Part shown: in pieces, positions 27,037 through 35,574 of the stretch
How the letters are laid out: every line of letters begins with the position of its first letter
Numbering within the stretch: position 1 is the stretch's first letter
Origin: Alphaproteobacteria bacterium
Lineage (GTDB): Bacteria > Pseudomonadota > Alphaproteobacteria > Caulobacterales > Caulobacteraceae
Assembly: GCA_018826515.1 (NCBI GenBank)
Contig: JAHKAM010000034.1
Span: 1 to 64,000 of the forward strand
Direction of reading: 5' to 3'
DNA length: 64,000 nucleotides
Position numbers and translations under genes: made by a program
The notes under the pieces: model-generated
The model's database searches: none
What the model was told of the DNA's origin: nothing
Seen by the model: only the letters and a program-made list of their open reading frames with translations

Positions 27037-28908
27037 TCAGGCCGCCCGCGCCCGGGCGTGCTCGGCCGGCTGTGTCAGCGGCTGACCCGGCCGCCGGATC
27101 GGCAGATCGAAGCTGACGGTGGTGCCGCGGCCCGGCTCGCTCTCGATGCTCAGCGCGCCGCCGTGCAACTCGATCAGGGATTTGGTCAACGCCAGCCCCA
27201 GACCCGTGCCCTGGGTCGTCTTGGAGTGCTGGCCCTCGACCTGTTCGAACGGTCGCGCCAGCCGGGTCAGGTCCTCGGCGGCGATGCCGATGCCGGTGTC
27301 GGTGACGGCGATCCGCAGCCGCTCATCGTCCTCGCGTGACAGGGCCACGACGATGTGCCCGCCCTCCGGCGTGAATTTCACCGCATTGGATATCAGGTTC
27401 AGCACCACCTGTTTCAGGCCGCGATAGTCCGCCTCGATCTCCGGCAGGTCCGGGGCGTCGACCAGCAGGTTCAACCCCGCCTCCTGGATCTTGCCGCGCA
27501 TCAGCCGGGCGGCGTCGTCGACGACCTCCTTCAACGACACCGTCTCATAGTGCAGCGTCAGCTTGCCGGCCTCGATCTTGGCCATGTCGAGCACGTCGTT
27601 GATCAGCGACAACAGATGCTGTCCGGATTTCAGGATGTCGGCGGCGTATCCCTTGTATTTCGGATCGCCCAGCGGCCCGAACATTTCTCCCGCCATGATC
27701 TCGGAGAAGCCGTTGATGGCGTTCAGCGGCGTCCGCAGCTCGTGGCTCATATTGGCCAGGAATTCCGACTTGGCCTGGTTGGCCGCCTCGGCCCGGGTCA
27801 TCGCCACCTCATATTTCCGCGCCAGCTGGGACAGTTTCTCCTCGCGGTCCTCCAGCTCGGTGATGGTGACGTGCAGCCGTTCGGTGGCGCGCTGGCGCTC
27901 CGCCTCCTTCTGCTTGATGGCGGTGATGTCTGCCGCCGTGACCACCGAGCCGCCGTCCGAGGTGAATCGCTCGACCAGTTGCAGCCAGCGCCCGTCGTGC
28001 AGTTCGACCTCCCGCGCCCCGGCGCGGCCGCCCGTCGCCGGCTGGTCCGACTTGATGGCGAGGGCGGCGATCTGGTTCAGATCCTGTTTGAACACGCCCC
28101 GCCGCAGCATGCCGCTCTCAAAGGCGAAGGCGTCCTGGAAGGCCTGGTTGGACAGGATCAGCCGGCCCTGTTTGTCGAACAGGACGAAGGCGTCGGACAC
28201 GCTCTCGATGCCGTCGCGCAGCCGGCTTTCGGCCGCCTGGGCCTGGGCCTTGGCCCGGCGGGCCTCGGTGGTGTCCAGCGCCACGCCCAGCACGCTGGTG
28301 AAGCCGTCGTCGCCGCGATCACCGCGCGCCTGTCCGCGGGCGTCGATCCACCGCGCCCGGCCCTGGGCGTCCGGGACCGGAAAGCTCACGTCGAAGGCGC
28401 CGAAGGTCTGGGCCTGCCGCAGCGCATGCAGCACCGCATCGTGATATCGCGGATGAATCCGGGCCATCATCTCGTCGGACGGGATCGGTCCGCTGCGGTC
28501 CAGCCCCATCAGCTCGGCCATATAGTCCGAGATCGTGACCTGGTCGGTCTCCGTATCCCATTCCCAGACGCCGCAGCGCGCCGCCTCGACCGCGCCGCGG
28601 AACCGGCGCTCGGACGCCGCCCATTCCCGGCTGATGCCGTGCTGGCGGCGTTGCAGATGCAGGACGAGAGCGAGGGTGAACAGGCCGATGGCGATCGGCG
28701 GGCCCAGCACCCAGAGCTCGCTCCAGCCGATTCCGCCGAGCGGGCTCGACGATTCGGGGCGATCAAGGGTTCGGGCGACCAGCAGAACATGCGCGGTGAT
28801 CGCCAGCGCCAGGGCCAGAATGGCGATGCGGATCCAGCGGGGCGGCCCCCGATGCTGATCGGTGGCGCGCCGTCCCTCGCTGGTTATGCGGCGTTCTTCA
28901 CCCCGCAA
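27037..28908 (-). CDS. PleC-like PAS sensor histidine kinase (orphan)
   Basis: A 623-residue kinase beginning at TTG 28908 after GGGGAGAG. Two membrane segments (about residues 26-46 and 68-86) are joined by a short loop, so the large PleC periplasmic sensor is absent. Two PAS-like domains follow (about 100-220 and 230-345), then a coiled linker. The catalytic core has MSHELRTPLNAINGFSEIM and ILKSGQHLLSLINDVLDM, close to the PleC/DivJ family that controls Caulobacter polarity through DivK and PleD. No response regulator is adjacent. Confidence 0.9.
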   Translation of the reverse strand: MRGEERRITSEGRRATDQHRGPPRWIRIAILALALAITAHVLLVARTLDRPESSSPLGGIGWSELWVLGPPIAIGLFTLALVLHLQRRQHGISREWAASERRFRGAVEAARCGVWEWDTETDQVTISDYMAELMGLDRSGPIPSDEMMARIHPRYHDAVLHALRQAQTFGAFDVSFPVPDAQGRARWIDARGQARGDRGDDGFTSVLGVALDTTEARRAKAQAQAAESRLRDGIESVSDAFVLFDKQGRLILSNQAFQDAFAFESGMLRRGVFKQDLNQIAALAIKSDQPATGGRAGAREVELHDGRWLQLVERFTSDGGSVVTAADITAIKQKEAERQRATERLHVTITELEDREEKLSQLARKYEVAMTRAEAANQAKSEFLANMSHELRTPLNAINGFSEIMAGEMFGPLGDPKYKGYAADILKSGQHLLSLINDVLDMAKIEAGKLTLHYETVSLKEVVDDAARLMRGKIQEAGLNLLVDAPDLPEIEADYRGLKQVVLNLISNAVKFTPEGGHIVVALSREDDERLRIAVTDTGIGIAAEDLTRLARPFEQVEGQHSKTTQGTGLGLALTKSLIELHGGALSIESEPGRGTTVSFDLPIRRPGQPLTQPAEHARARAA

Positions 28909-29010
28909 GGCGCTCTCCCCAAATCGGCGTTGAGAGCTGAATCTAGGCTGCGTCGCGGATTCCTGTCGAGGCTTGGTTGGAAACCATCAACGGTTTGTCC
29001 GCCTCCGCGG

Positions 29011-29586
29011 TCAGGCCGCCCGTGATTCGTGCGCCGGTGCGGGGACTCCATCGGACGGCGCGGCCAGTACGTCGGTGATTGTCTTCAGAACGGTCCTGGC
29101 CTCGCGGGCCAGCGTCTGCAGTTCCGGCGGCGCGTCGTCAGGGGCCTCATCGACCGAGGACGCCAGTTGCGTGGCCAGGGCCATCAGCCGGGGCGCCGCG
29201 GCGATCAGCCGGGCCTGGAATTCGATCTGGTCAGGGTCGCGGTCGTACTCGGCGCCGGGCACCCGCCAGCCGCCCCAGTCCGCCTTGTCGGTCACCACGA
29301 CGGGATAGGTGCCGGGAAAGGGGTGGTGTGGACAGTCATCCGCCAACTGCCATTTGTTGCGCGCCCGCATCAAACGCCAGCTGTCGCCGGTGTTGGCGGC
29401 GGGGTCATCGGTCGGCAGCAGCAGTTCATGGCCGAGGAATTCGCGGCCCAGTCCGACATCATAGGTGACGCGGACCGGCTCCTCGAACCCCTTGGCCCAC
29501 ACCGGCTGGACCTTCTCGATCTGGGCCCACGCGCCGACGCACTCGACCCAGACCTTCTGACCCTTCTGGAACTGCGCGCGCGCCAT
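29011..29586 (-). CDS. Conserved hypothetical protein, 191 residues
   Basis: A soluble protein with no signal peptide; its start ATG 29586 follows GGGAGA. The N-terminal half (QKGQKVWVECVGAWAQIEKV to EFLGHELLLP) looks like a small beta-barrel or SH3-like domain. A tryptophan-rich middle contains DDCPHHPFPGTYPVVVTDKADW. The C-terminal half is helical. I recognise no family and infer no function. Upstream is the CBS-domain gene on the same strand. Confidence 0.75.
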   Translation of the reverse strand: MARAQFQKGQKVWVECVGAWAQIEKVQPVWAKGFEEPVRVTYDVGLGREFLGHELLLPTDDPAANTGDSWRLMRARNKWQLADDCPHHPFPGTYPVVVTDKADWGGWRVPGAEYDRDPDQIEFQARLIAAAPRLMALATQLASSVDEAPDDAPPELQTLAREARTVLKTITDVLAAPSDGVPAPAHESRAA

Positions 29587-29680
29587 TGGCGTCTCCCGTA
29601 TTCGACGGGAAGCCTGTCACGGCCGGATGAACACCCGGTTTGGCGAAAGGGTGAAGCGAACCTTAACGCGCGCGCCCCCT

Positions 29681-30091
29681 TCAGCTGCGGGAGATGTCTT
29701 CCAGCGCCTCGCCGGCGTATTTCTCCTTCACCCGGGTGGACAGGTCGCCCAGCGACACCACCCCGACCAGACGCTGGTCCTTGTCCAGCACCGGCAGGCG
29801 GCGGATCTGCTTCGAGCCCATCGCATCCAGCACGGTTTTCAGGTCGTCGTCGGCATAGGCGGTCTGGGGTTCGCGGCTGATATATTCGACCACCGGCGAG
29901 GTGCAGGCCGCGCCGCCGGCGACGGCGCGCACGGCGATGTCGCGGTCGGTGATCGTCCCGATCAAACGGTCGCCGTCGGCCACGGGCATGAAACCGAAGT
30001 CACCGGCGCTCATCCGCGAGGCGACCTCCTGAAGGGTGTCGCCGGGGCGGGCGACCTGGACGTCCTTGCTCATCACGTCACGAACTTTCAT
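29681..30091 (-). CDS. Tandem CBS-domain protein
   Basis: A 136-residue protein consisting of two CBS motifs only: MKVRDVMSKDVQVARPGDTL with VIGTITDRDIAVR-type second half (residues about 7-58), then YISREPQTAYADDDL with LVGVVSLGDLS (about 70-125). Such proteins bind adenosyl ligands and act as energy or redox sensors. ATG 30091 follows GGAGATTGCCCG; a longer reading to 30160 has no ribosome site. Confidence 0.93.
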   Translation of the reverse strand: MKVRDVMSKDVQVARPGDTLQEVASRMSAGDFGFMPVADGDRLIGTITDRDIAVRAVAGGAACTSPVVEYISREPQTAYADDDLKTVLDAMGSKQIRRLPVLDKDQRLVGVVSLGDLSTRVKEKYAGEALEDISRS

Positions 30092-30244
30092 CGGGCAATC
30101 TCCTTGTGGCCGGTTGCCGAAAGAACACCCGCCCGGCGCCCCGGTTCCTGACAGCCGCACAACGAGCCTCTCAGGTCAGGGTCAGGCCGGCTGTGGTCTT
30201 CTGCCGCCATCGACCGGGATGGTCCCGGCATGAAAGGAACTGCA

Positions 30245-30661
30245 ATGAAGACCGCCACGATCAGGAAAGCCCTGCTCCCCGTGCTGGCGGCGTCCGCGGT
30301 CATGGTATCGACCCCGGCGCTGGCCCAGGATTTCGGGGTGACCCTCAGCTTCGGCTCGCCGGGCTACAGCCAGCCCTATGGCTACGGCCACGGCTACAAC
30401 CGCGGCTACAACCGCGGCTACAGCCCCCGCAACCTTCAGTACCGCGCCCAGGTCCTGTCGCAGCACATCGACCGCCTGGCCTGGAACGGCGCCCTGCATC
30501 GCAACGAAGCCCGCGCCCTCTCGCGCCAGATGCAGCAGTACCGGAACGCCGAGTACCGCTACGCCCGCAACGGCCTGACGGCCCGGGAGTATGCGGCGCT
30601 GGATCAGCAGCTGGATCGCATCCAGTACCGCGTCCAGCGCGTCCAGCGCACCCGCTGGTAG
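30245..30661 (+). CDS. Small secreted protein with R-E-A-R-L helical module and Tyr/Gly linker
   Basis: A 138-residue exported protein. ATG 30245 follows AAAGGA and starts a signal peptide ending STPALAQ. A low-complexity linker with tandem YNRGYNRGY precedes the module HIDRLAWNGALHRNEARALS with LTAREYAALDQQLDRI, which is homologous to modules in the 9163 and 60602 proteins. Function unknown. It ends in a strong terminator at 30681. Confidence 0.82.
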   Translation: MKTATIRKALLPVLAASAVMVSTPALAQDFGVTLSFGSPGYSQPYGYGHGYNRGYNRGYSPRNLQYRAQVLSQHIDRLAWNGALHRNEARALSRQMQQYRNAEYRYARNGLTAREYAALDQQLDRIQYRVQRVQRTRW

Positions 30662-30680
30662 TCGGCCCTGGGCCGATGGA

Positions 30681-30717
30681 AGGGCCGCCCCGGCGACAGG
30701 GCGGCCCTTTCGCTTTG
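30681..30717 (+). terminator. Rho-independent terminator
   Basis: AGGGCCGCCC (30681-30690) pairs perfectly with GGGCGGCCCT (30699-30708), followed by TTCGCTTT. It closes the 30245 gene ahead of amaB. Confidence 0.85.
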
Positions 30718-30762
30718 GCCGCGGTCCCGCTAAGCCGCCCGGGCCAGCCGGAGCCTGAAGCC

Positions 30763-32259
30763 ATGACCGCCGCCGCCGAAAGCCGAGACATCCTGACCCG
30801 CCTCGGCGTGCCCGCCGCCGTGTGGAGCTCCGACGGCTTCGAGGCCCGCTCGCCCATCGACGGCTCGGTCGCCGGCCGCGTGGCCGAGACCGCCGATCTC
30901 GACGCCGTCGCAGCCCGCGCGACCACCGCCTTCCAGCAGTGGAAGCGCATCCCCGCCCCGCGCCGCGGCGAACTGGTCCGCCTGCTGGGCGAGGAGCTGC
31001 GCGCCTCGAAGGAGGACCTCGCCCGTCTGGTCACGCTGGAAGCCGGCAAGATCGTCTCCGAGGGCCTCGGCGAGGTGCAGGAGATGATCGACATCTGCGA
31101 TTTCGCCGTCGGCCTGTCGCGCCAGATCTACGGCCTGACCATCGCCTCCGAGCGCCCCGGTCACCACATGCGCGAGACCTGGCAGCCGCTCGGGCCGGTG
31201 CTGGTCATCTCGGCCTTCAACTTCCCGGTCGCCGTCTGGGCGTGGAACACCTGTCTCGCCCTTGTCTGCGGCGACCCGGTGATCTGGAAGCCGTCGGAAA
31301 AGACCCCGCTCACCGCCCTCGCCACCCACGCCGTCCTCGACCGCGCCATCGCCCGGTTTGGAGACGCGCCGGAAGGTCTGTCCCAGCTGGTCATCGGCGG
31401 CCGCGAGGCCGGCGAGGCCCTGGCTGCCGACCCGCGCATTCCGCTGGTCTCCGCCACCGGCTCGACCCGCATGGGCCGCGCCGTCGCGCAGACCGTCGCC
31501 GCCCGCCTCGGCCGCAGCCTGCTGGAGCTCGGCGGCAACAACGCCATGATCGTGACGCCCAGCGCCGACCTCGACATGGCCGTCCGCGCCATCGCCTTCT
31601 CCGCCGTCGGCACCTGCGGCCAGCGCTGCACCACCCTGCGCCGCCTGCTGGTGCATGAGAGCATCGCCGACGGCCTCATCGCCCGGCTCAAGGCCGCCTA
31701 TGCGACCCTGCCCGTGGGCGATCCTCGCGACGACGGCGTTCTGGTCGGCCCCCTGATCGACGAGGCCTCGGCCCAAGGCTTCGATGCGGCCCTCGCCCAG
31801 GCCGTGGAACAGGGCGGTCAGATTGTGGTCGGCGGCGACCGCGTCGACCGCGACGGCGTCTATGTCCGCCCCGCCATCGTCCGCATGCCGGCCCAGACCG
31901 CGGTGGTCGAGCATGAGACCTTCGCCCCCATCCTCTACGTCCTGACCTGGTCCGACTTCGACGCGGCCGTGGCCATGCAGAACGCCGTGCCCCAGGGCCT
32001 GAGCTCCTGCGTCTTCACCGACAGCGTCCGCGAGGCCGAGGCCTTCCTCTCCGCATGGGGCTCCGACTGCGGCATCGCCAACGTCAACATCGGCCCCTCG
32101 GGCGCCGAGATCGGCGGCGCCTTCGGCGGCGAGAAGGACACCGGCGGCGGGCGTGAGTCCGGCTCCGACGCCTGGAAGGCCTATATGCGCCGCCAGACCC
32201 AGACGGTGAATTTCTCGACCAGCCTGCCGCTGGCGCAGGGGGTGAAGTTCGAGGTTTGA
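30763..32259 (+). CDS. amaB: ALDH7-family aldehyde dehydrogenase, L-piperidine-6-carboxylate (alpha-aminoadipate semialdehyde) dehydrogenase
   Basis: A 498-residue NAD-dependent aldehyde dehydrogenase of the antiquitin/AmaB group, which oxidises alpha-aminoadipate semialdehyde in lysine breakdown. The catalytic Glu255 lies in LELGGNN and the nucleophile Cys289 in GQRCTTLRR. Also typical for ALDH7 are VISAFNFPVAVWAWN and the C-terminal IGGAFGGEKDTGGGRESGSDAWK pattern. ATG 30763 follows a weak GGAGCCTGAAG site. No other lysine-degradation gene is next to it. Confidence 0.9.
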   Translation: MTAAAESRDILTRLGVPAAVWSSDGFEARSPIDGSVAGRVAETADLDAVAARATTAFQQWKRIPAPRRGELVRLLGEELRASKEDLARLVTLEAGKIVSEGLGEVQEMIDICDFAVGLSRQIYGLTIASERPGHHMRETWQPLGPVLVISAFNFPVAVWAWNTCLALVCGDPVIWKPSEKTPLTALATHAVLDRAIARFGDAPEGLSQLVIGGREAGEALAADPRIPLVSATGSTRMGRAVAQTVAARLGRSLLELGGNNAMIVTPSADLDMAVRAIAFSAVGTCGQRCTTLRRLLVHESIADGLIARLKAAYATLPVGDPRDDGVLVGPLIDEASAQGFDAALAQAVEQGGQIVVGGDRVDRDGVYVRPAIVRMPAQTAVVEHETFAPILYVLTWSDFDAAVAMQNAVPQGLSSCVFTDSVREAEAFLSAWGSDCGIANVNIGPSGAEIGGAFGGEKDTGGGRESGSDAWKAYMRRQTQTVNFSTSLPLAQGVKFEV

Positions 32260-32267
32260 TTTCGACC

Positions 32268-32299
32268 TCTCCCTCCCCCGGAGGGGGAGGGAGAACGTT
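32268..32299. repeat. Solo hairpin of the DUF559-linked repeat family
   Basis: CCCTCCCCC (32271-32279) pairs with GGGGGAGGG (32283-32291) and is followed by AGAACGTT, matching the outer edge of the element at 20013-20041. It lies between the convergent ends of amaB and the YcaQ-type gene and may double as a bidirectional terminator. Confidence 0.75.
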
Positions 32300-33489
32300 C
32301 ACTGCGCCTCTCCCAACGCCTCCGCCAGATCCCCCTTCCCGACCACCTCAACGTCCGCAAGCCCCAGCCACCCGGCCATCCGCCGCAGCTCCGCCGCCAG
32401 CTTCGCCGGCGTCTCCGCCGTCGCATCCGGCTCGCGCCATGCGGCCTGCACCCGCAGCACGCCTGCCTGCCGGTCCGACTTCAGATCGACCCGAGCCGTG
32501 ATCGCCTCGTCCTCGAGGAACGGCAGGACGTAATAGCCGTGCGTCCGTTTGTGGGCGGGGGTGTAGATCTCCAGCCGCACCCGCGTCCCGAACAGCCGCT
32601 CGGTCCGGTCGCGGGTCCAGATCAGATTGTCGAACGGCGACAGCAAGGCCGCCCCCGCCACCTTGCGCGGCGTCTTCGCCCCGGCCGCCAGATACGCCGG
32701 ATGCCGCCAGCCCGTCACCGAGACCAGCGTCAGCTCGCCCGCCTCGACCAGCTCCGCTGTCCGCTCCCGCGCATCGGCCAGCGGCAGCCGGAAATAGTCC
32801 CTCAGGTCCGCCGCCGTCGCCACGCCCATGGCCCGTGCTGAAATCCGCACCAGCGCCCGCTGCGCATCGGCCTCGTCCGGCGTCGGCAGGTCGACGATAC
32901 GGGCGGGCAGGGCGCGTTCGGTCAGGTCATAGACGCGCTCGAACCCGTTGCGCGTCTTCGTGGTGATCCGCCCGGCCCAGAACAGCCACTCCAGCGCCCG
33001 CTTGCCGTCCGACCACGACCACCAGCCCGGCGCGCCGCGCGGCGCGTCATTGAAGTCCGCGCCGGTCACCGGCCCCCGCCGTTCGATCTCGGCCAGCACG
33101 CCGTCGATGTAGTCGCGCCGCTCGCGCCCGAACCGGGACAGGCCGGACCACATCGCCCCGGCCTCGGCCCGCGCCATCCGCCAGCGCAACAGCGGCTGCA
33201 GCTCCAGCGGCAGCAGCGAAGCCTCATGCCCCCAGTATTCGAACAGCCCCCGCCGCGCCCCCCAGGCCTCGGCCTCCAGCGCCGCGCGCGGATAGTCGCC
33301 CAGCCGTGAGAAGCCCGGCAGATAGTGGGTCCGCGTGACGACGTTGACGCTGTCGATCTGGATGACCCCCAGCTTCCGCGCGACGTCGCGGACATGGCTG
33401 CGGCCCGGCGCGGCGGGCTGCGCCCGCCCGAACCCCTGGGCGGCCAGGGCGATGCGGCGGGCGGTCTTCGGGGAGAGGGTTTCGGTCAC
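32299..33489 (-). CDS. YcaQ-type winged-helix DNA glycosylase family protein
   Basis: A 396-residue protein of the YcaQ/AlkX family (formerly DUF1006), whose best-known member unhooks interstrand crosslinks. Typical segments are LGVIQIDSVNVVTRTHYLPGF, LFEYWGHEASLLP and LLSPFDNLIWTRDRTERLFG. GTG 33489 is the only suitable start. Its stop abuts the solo hairpin repeat. It probably removes bulky or crosslinked bases, but the lesion is not predictable from sequence. Confidence 0.88.
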   Translation of the reverse strand: MTETLSPKTARRIALAAQGFGRAQPAAPGRSHVRDVARKLGVIQIDSVNVVTRTHYLPGFSRLGDYPRAALEAEAWGARRGLFEYWGHEASLLPLELQPLLRWRMARAEAGAMWSGLSRFGRERRDYIDGVLAEIERRGPVTGADFNDAPRGAPGWWSWSDGKRALEWLFWAGRITTKTRNGFERVYDLTERALPARIVDLPTPDEADAQRALVRISARAMGVATAADLRDYFRLPLADARERTAELVEAGELTLVSVTGWRHPAYLAAGAKTPRKVAGAALLSPFDNLIWTRDRTERLFGTRVRLEIYTPAHKRTHGYYVLPFLEDEAITARVDLKSDRQAGVLRVQAAWREPDATAETPAKLAAELRRMAGWLGLADVEVVGKGDLAEALGEAQ

Positions 33490-33555
33490 CCCGTCAACCT
33501 AGCGGGAGTCTCCCGGCGCGCCAGATGACCCGCGCGCCGGGATGGCGGAAAACGG

Positions 33556-35424
33556 CTACGGCGCCGCCCGCGCCGGCAACCCCTGGGCCGCCCGCACCAT
33601 CTGCACGAACTCGGCCCGTTCGCCGTAGGGATCCTCCCCCCGCGCGCCCTGCGCCTGCTCCAGCACGGCGTCCCAGTCGAAGCCCTCGCCCAGCCAGGGG
33701 TCACCCCGCAGCCGCTGGCCGAAGGCCGCCACGGCGATGGCCCAGCGCGTGCTTTCGGGCGGTTGCGCCCGCGCGGCGCCCGGGTTGGGCGCGTTCGCCA
33801 GCACCCGCTGCATCAGCCGCGAGTCCCGTTCGCCCGGCAGTTTGAAGCGGACCTGGACGAAGCCGACCTCGCCGCTCGGATCCCCCCCGCCGACGCCCAG
33901 GCTGTTGCGGTTCTCCGGATAGCGCCGCTCGCCCATCTGGCTGGGTCCGCCCACCGGGGTGATCTCGTACAGCGCCGTGACCGACGCTCCCGACCCCACC
34001 TCGCCGGCGTCGACGCGATCGTTGTTGAAGTCGGCCTCGTTCAGCAGCCGGGTCTCATAGCCGATCAGCCGGTATTCGCTGACGCGGGCCGGGTTGAACT
34101 CGACCTGGATCTTGACGTCGTCGGCGATGGGGAAGGCCCCGCGGTCAAACGCCGGACCGAACAGCCGCCGCGCCTCTCCCGGATCATCGATATAGGCCGC
34201 CGTTCCGTTGCCGGCCTGGGCGATCGTCTGCATCCGCGCGTCCTGGTAGTTGCCGCGCCCGAAGCCATAGACCGACAGATAGATCCCGGTCTCACGCTTG
34301 GCCTCGACATAGTCCTCCAGCCGCATGTCGTCGGTGACGCCCACGTTGAAGTCGCCGTCGGTGAACATCAGGATGCGGTTGACCCGGTCGCGGGCGAAAT
34401 TGGCCTGGGCCTGGTCATAGGCGTTGGTCATGCCCGTCGCCCCGGCCGTGCCGCCCGAGGCGTACAGGCTGGCCACGGCGCAGCGCAGCTTCAGCTTCTG
34501 GTCTCCCGGCGTCGGAGCGAGGCGCGTGCCCGCCCCCTCGGCGTAGAAGGTCACCGCCGCCGTATCCTGCGGCCGCAGCCGGTCGATGATCAGGTTCATC
34601 GCCTTCTGCGCCAGCGCCAGCTTGTCCGGGCTGTTCATCGAGCCTGACACATCCACCAGGAAGGTCAGGTTCAGCGGCCGGCGCTCGTTCTCGGGCAGCT
34701 CATAGCCCTGCAGCGCGACATGAACGATCTGGCGGCCCTGCGACCAGGGCGAGGCCGTCACCGCCGTGGTGATGGCGAACGGCTGGCTCGCCGCGGTCGG
34801 GCGCTCATAGCCGTAGTCGAAATAGTTGATCAGCTCCTCGACCCGCACCGCGTCGGCGGGCGGCGCCCGGCCCTCGTCGATGAAGCGGCGGACGTTGGAA
34901 TAGCTGGCCGTGTCGACGTCGATCGAGAAGGTCGAGACCGGCTCGTCAGCGACGCGGCGGACGGGGTTCGGGGTGGCGTCGGGATAGCGTTCGGTGTCGA
35001 CGGGTCGCGGTGGAGCGATGATTCCGGCGGGGGAACCGGGGCGCACGCGCGACCCGGACACGACCACTTCGTTCACGGCGCCGGCCGCGGGCGCGGAAAC
35101 GACAGGCGGCCGGGGCAGCGGAGGAGGCGGAGGGGGTGGCGGCGCCGGCGGTGGCGGGGGCGGCGCGACATAGGCGCGGCGATCCTCCTTCCGGCTCGGC
35201 TGGATCGCCATCGGCGGCGGCGGCGTGGGCCTCGATACGACCCGCTCCTCCGGAAGGGTGAAGCCGAAGACGCGGCAGGCGGCGGGCGAAACAACCCCGT
35301 CGGAAGGCTTGTCAGGGTCCACTGCGGGACTGTCCTGGGCGAGAACGGACACGGGCGCCATCGGCGCGGCGAGGGCCAGGCTGACCAGACCGGCGAGGGC
35401 CCGCTTCAACGGAAAGATCGACAT
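33556..35424 (-). CDS. Secreted von Willebrand factor A domain protein (YfbK-like)
   Basis: A 622-residue exported protein; ATG 35424 follows AGGGAGA and starts a signal peptide to about residue 30. A proline-rich stretch (about 88-107) leads to a short VNEVVVSGSR motif (118-127). The usual VWA-associated N domain follows (FSIDVDTASYSNVRRFI), then the VWA domain with MIDAS D258-x-S260-x-S262 and a DUF3520-type C-terminal region. No N-terminal lipobox cysteine is visible. Function in the family is poorly known; metal-dependent protein binding at the envelope is likely. Confidence 0.88.
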   Translation of the reverse strand: MSIFPLKRALAGLVSLALAAPMAPVSVLAQDSPAVDPDKPSDGVVSPAACRVFGFTLPEERVVSRPTPPPPMAIQPSRKEDRRAYVAPPPPPPAPPPPPPPPLPRPPVVSAPAAGAVNEVVVSGSRVRPGSPAGIIAPPRPVDTERYPDATPNPVRRVADEPVSTFSIDVDTASYSNVRRFIDEGRAPPADAVRVEELINYFDYGYERPTAASQPFAITTAVTASPWSQGRQIVHVALQGYELPENERRPLNLTFLVDVSGSMNSPDKLALAQKAMNLIIDRLRPQDTAAVTFYAEGAGTRLAPTPGDQKLKLRCAVASLYASGGTAGATGMTNAYDQAQANFARDRVNRILMFTDGDFNVGVTDDMRLEDYVEAKRETGIYLSVYGFGRGNYQDARMQTIAQAGNGTAAYIDDPGEARRLFGPAFDRGAFPIADDVKIQVEFNPARVSEYRLIGYETRLLNEADFNNDRVDAGEVGSGASVTALYEITPVGGPSQMGERRYPENRNSLGVGGGDPSGEVGFVQVRFKLPGERDSRLMQRVLANAPNPGAARAQPPESTRWAIAVAAFGQRLRGDPWLGEGFDWDAVLEQAQGARGEDPYGERAEFVQMVRAAQGLPARAAP

Positions 35425-35574
35425 CACGCATCTCCCTTGGGTTGTTTCGCCTGTATGAGGCCGCCCGCCCTCGGGCGAAACTGTGGCGCGCTCATCTGAC
35501 GAAGCCTGACGCCCGTGCACTGGCGCAGCGCTGCATCACTCCCCAATATGGTCGCGGGCTGACAGGGGAACGAC
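35425..35574. promoter_or_regulatory. Divergent promoter region
   Basis: 150 bases between the VWA gene and the antiporter gene, transcribed in opposite directions. I see ribosome sites at both edges but no clear operator or sigma-70 hexamers. Confidence 0.4.

Noticed and set aside
27355-29025. 556-codon plus-strand open frame opposite the PleC-like kinase
   Set aside because: Antisense of a clear histidine kinase; composition is that of a shadow frame.
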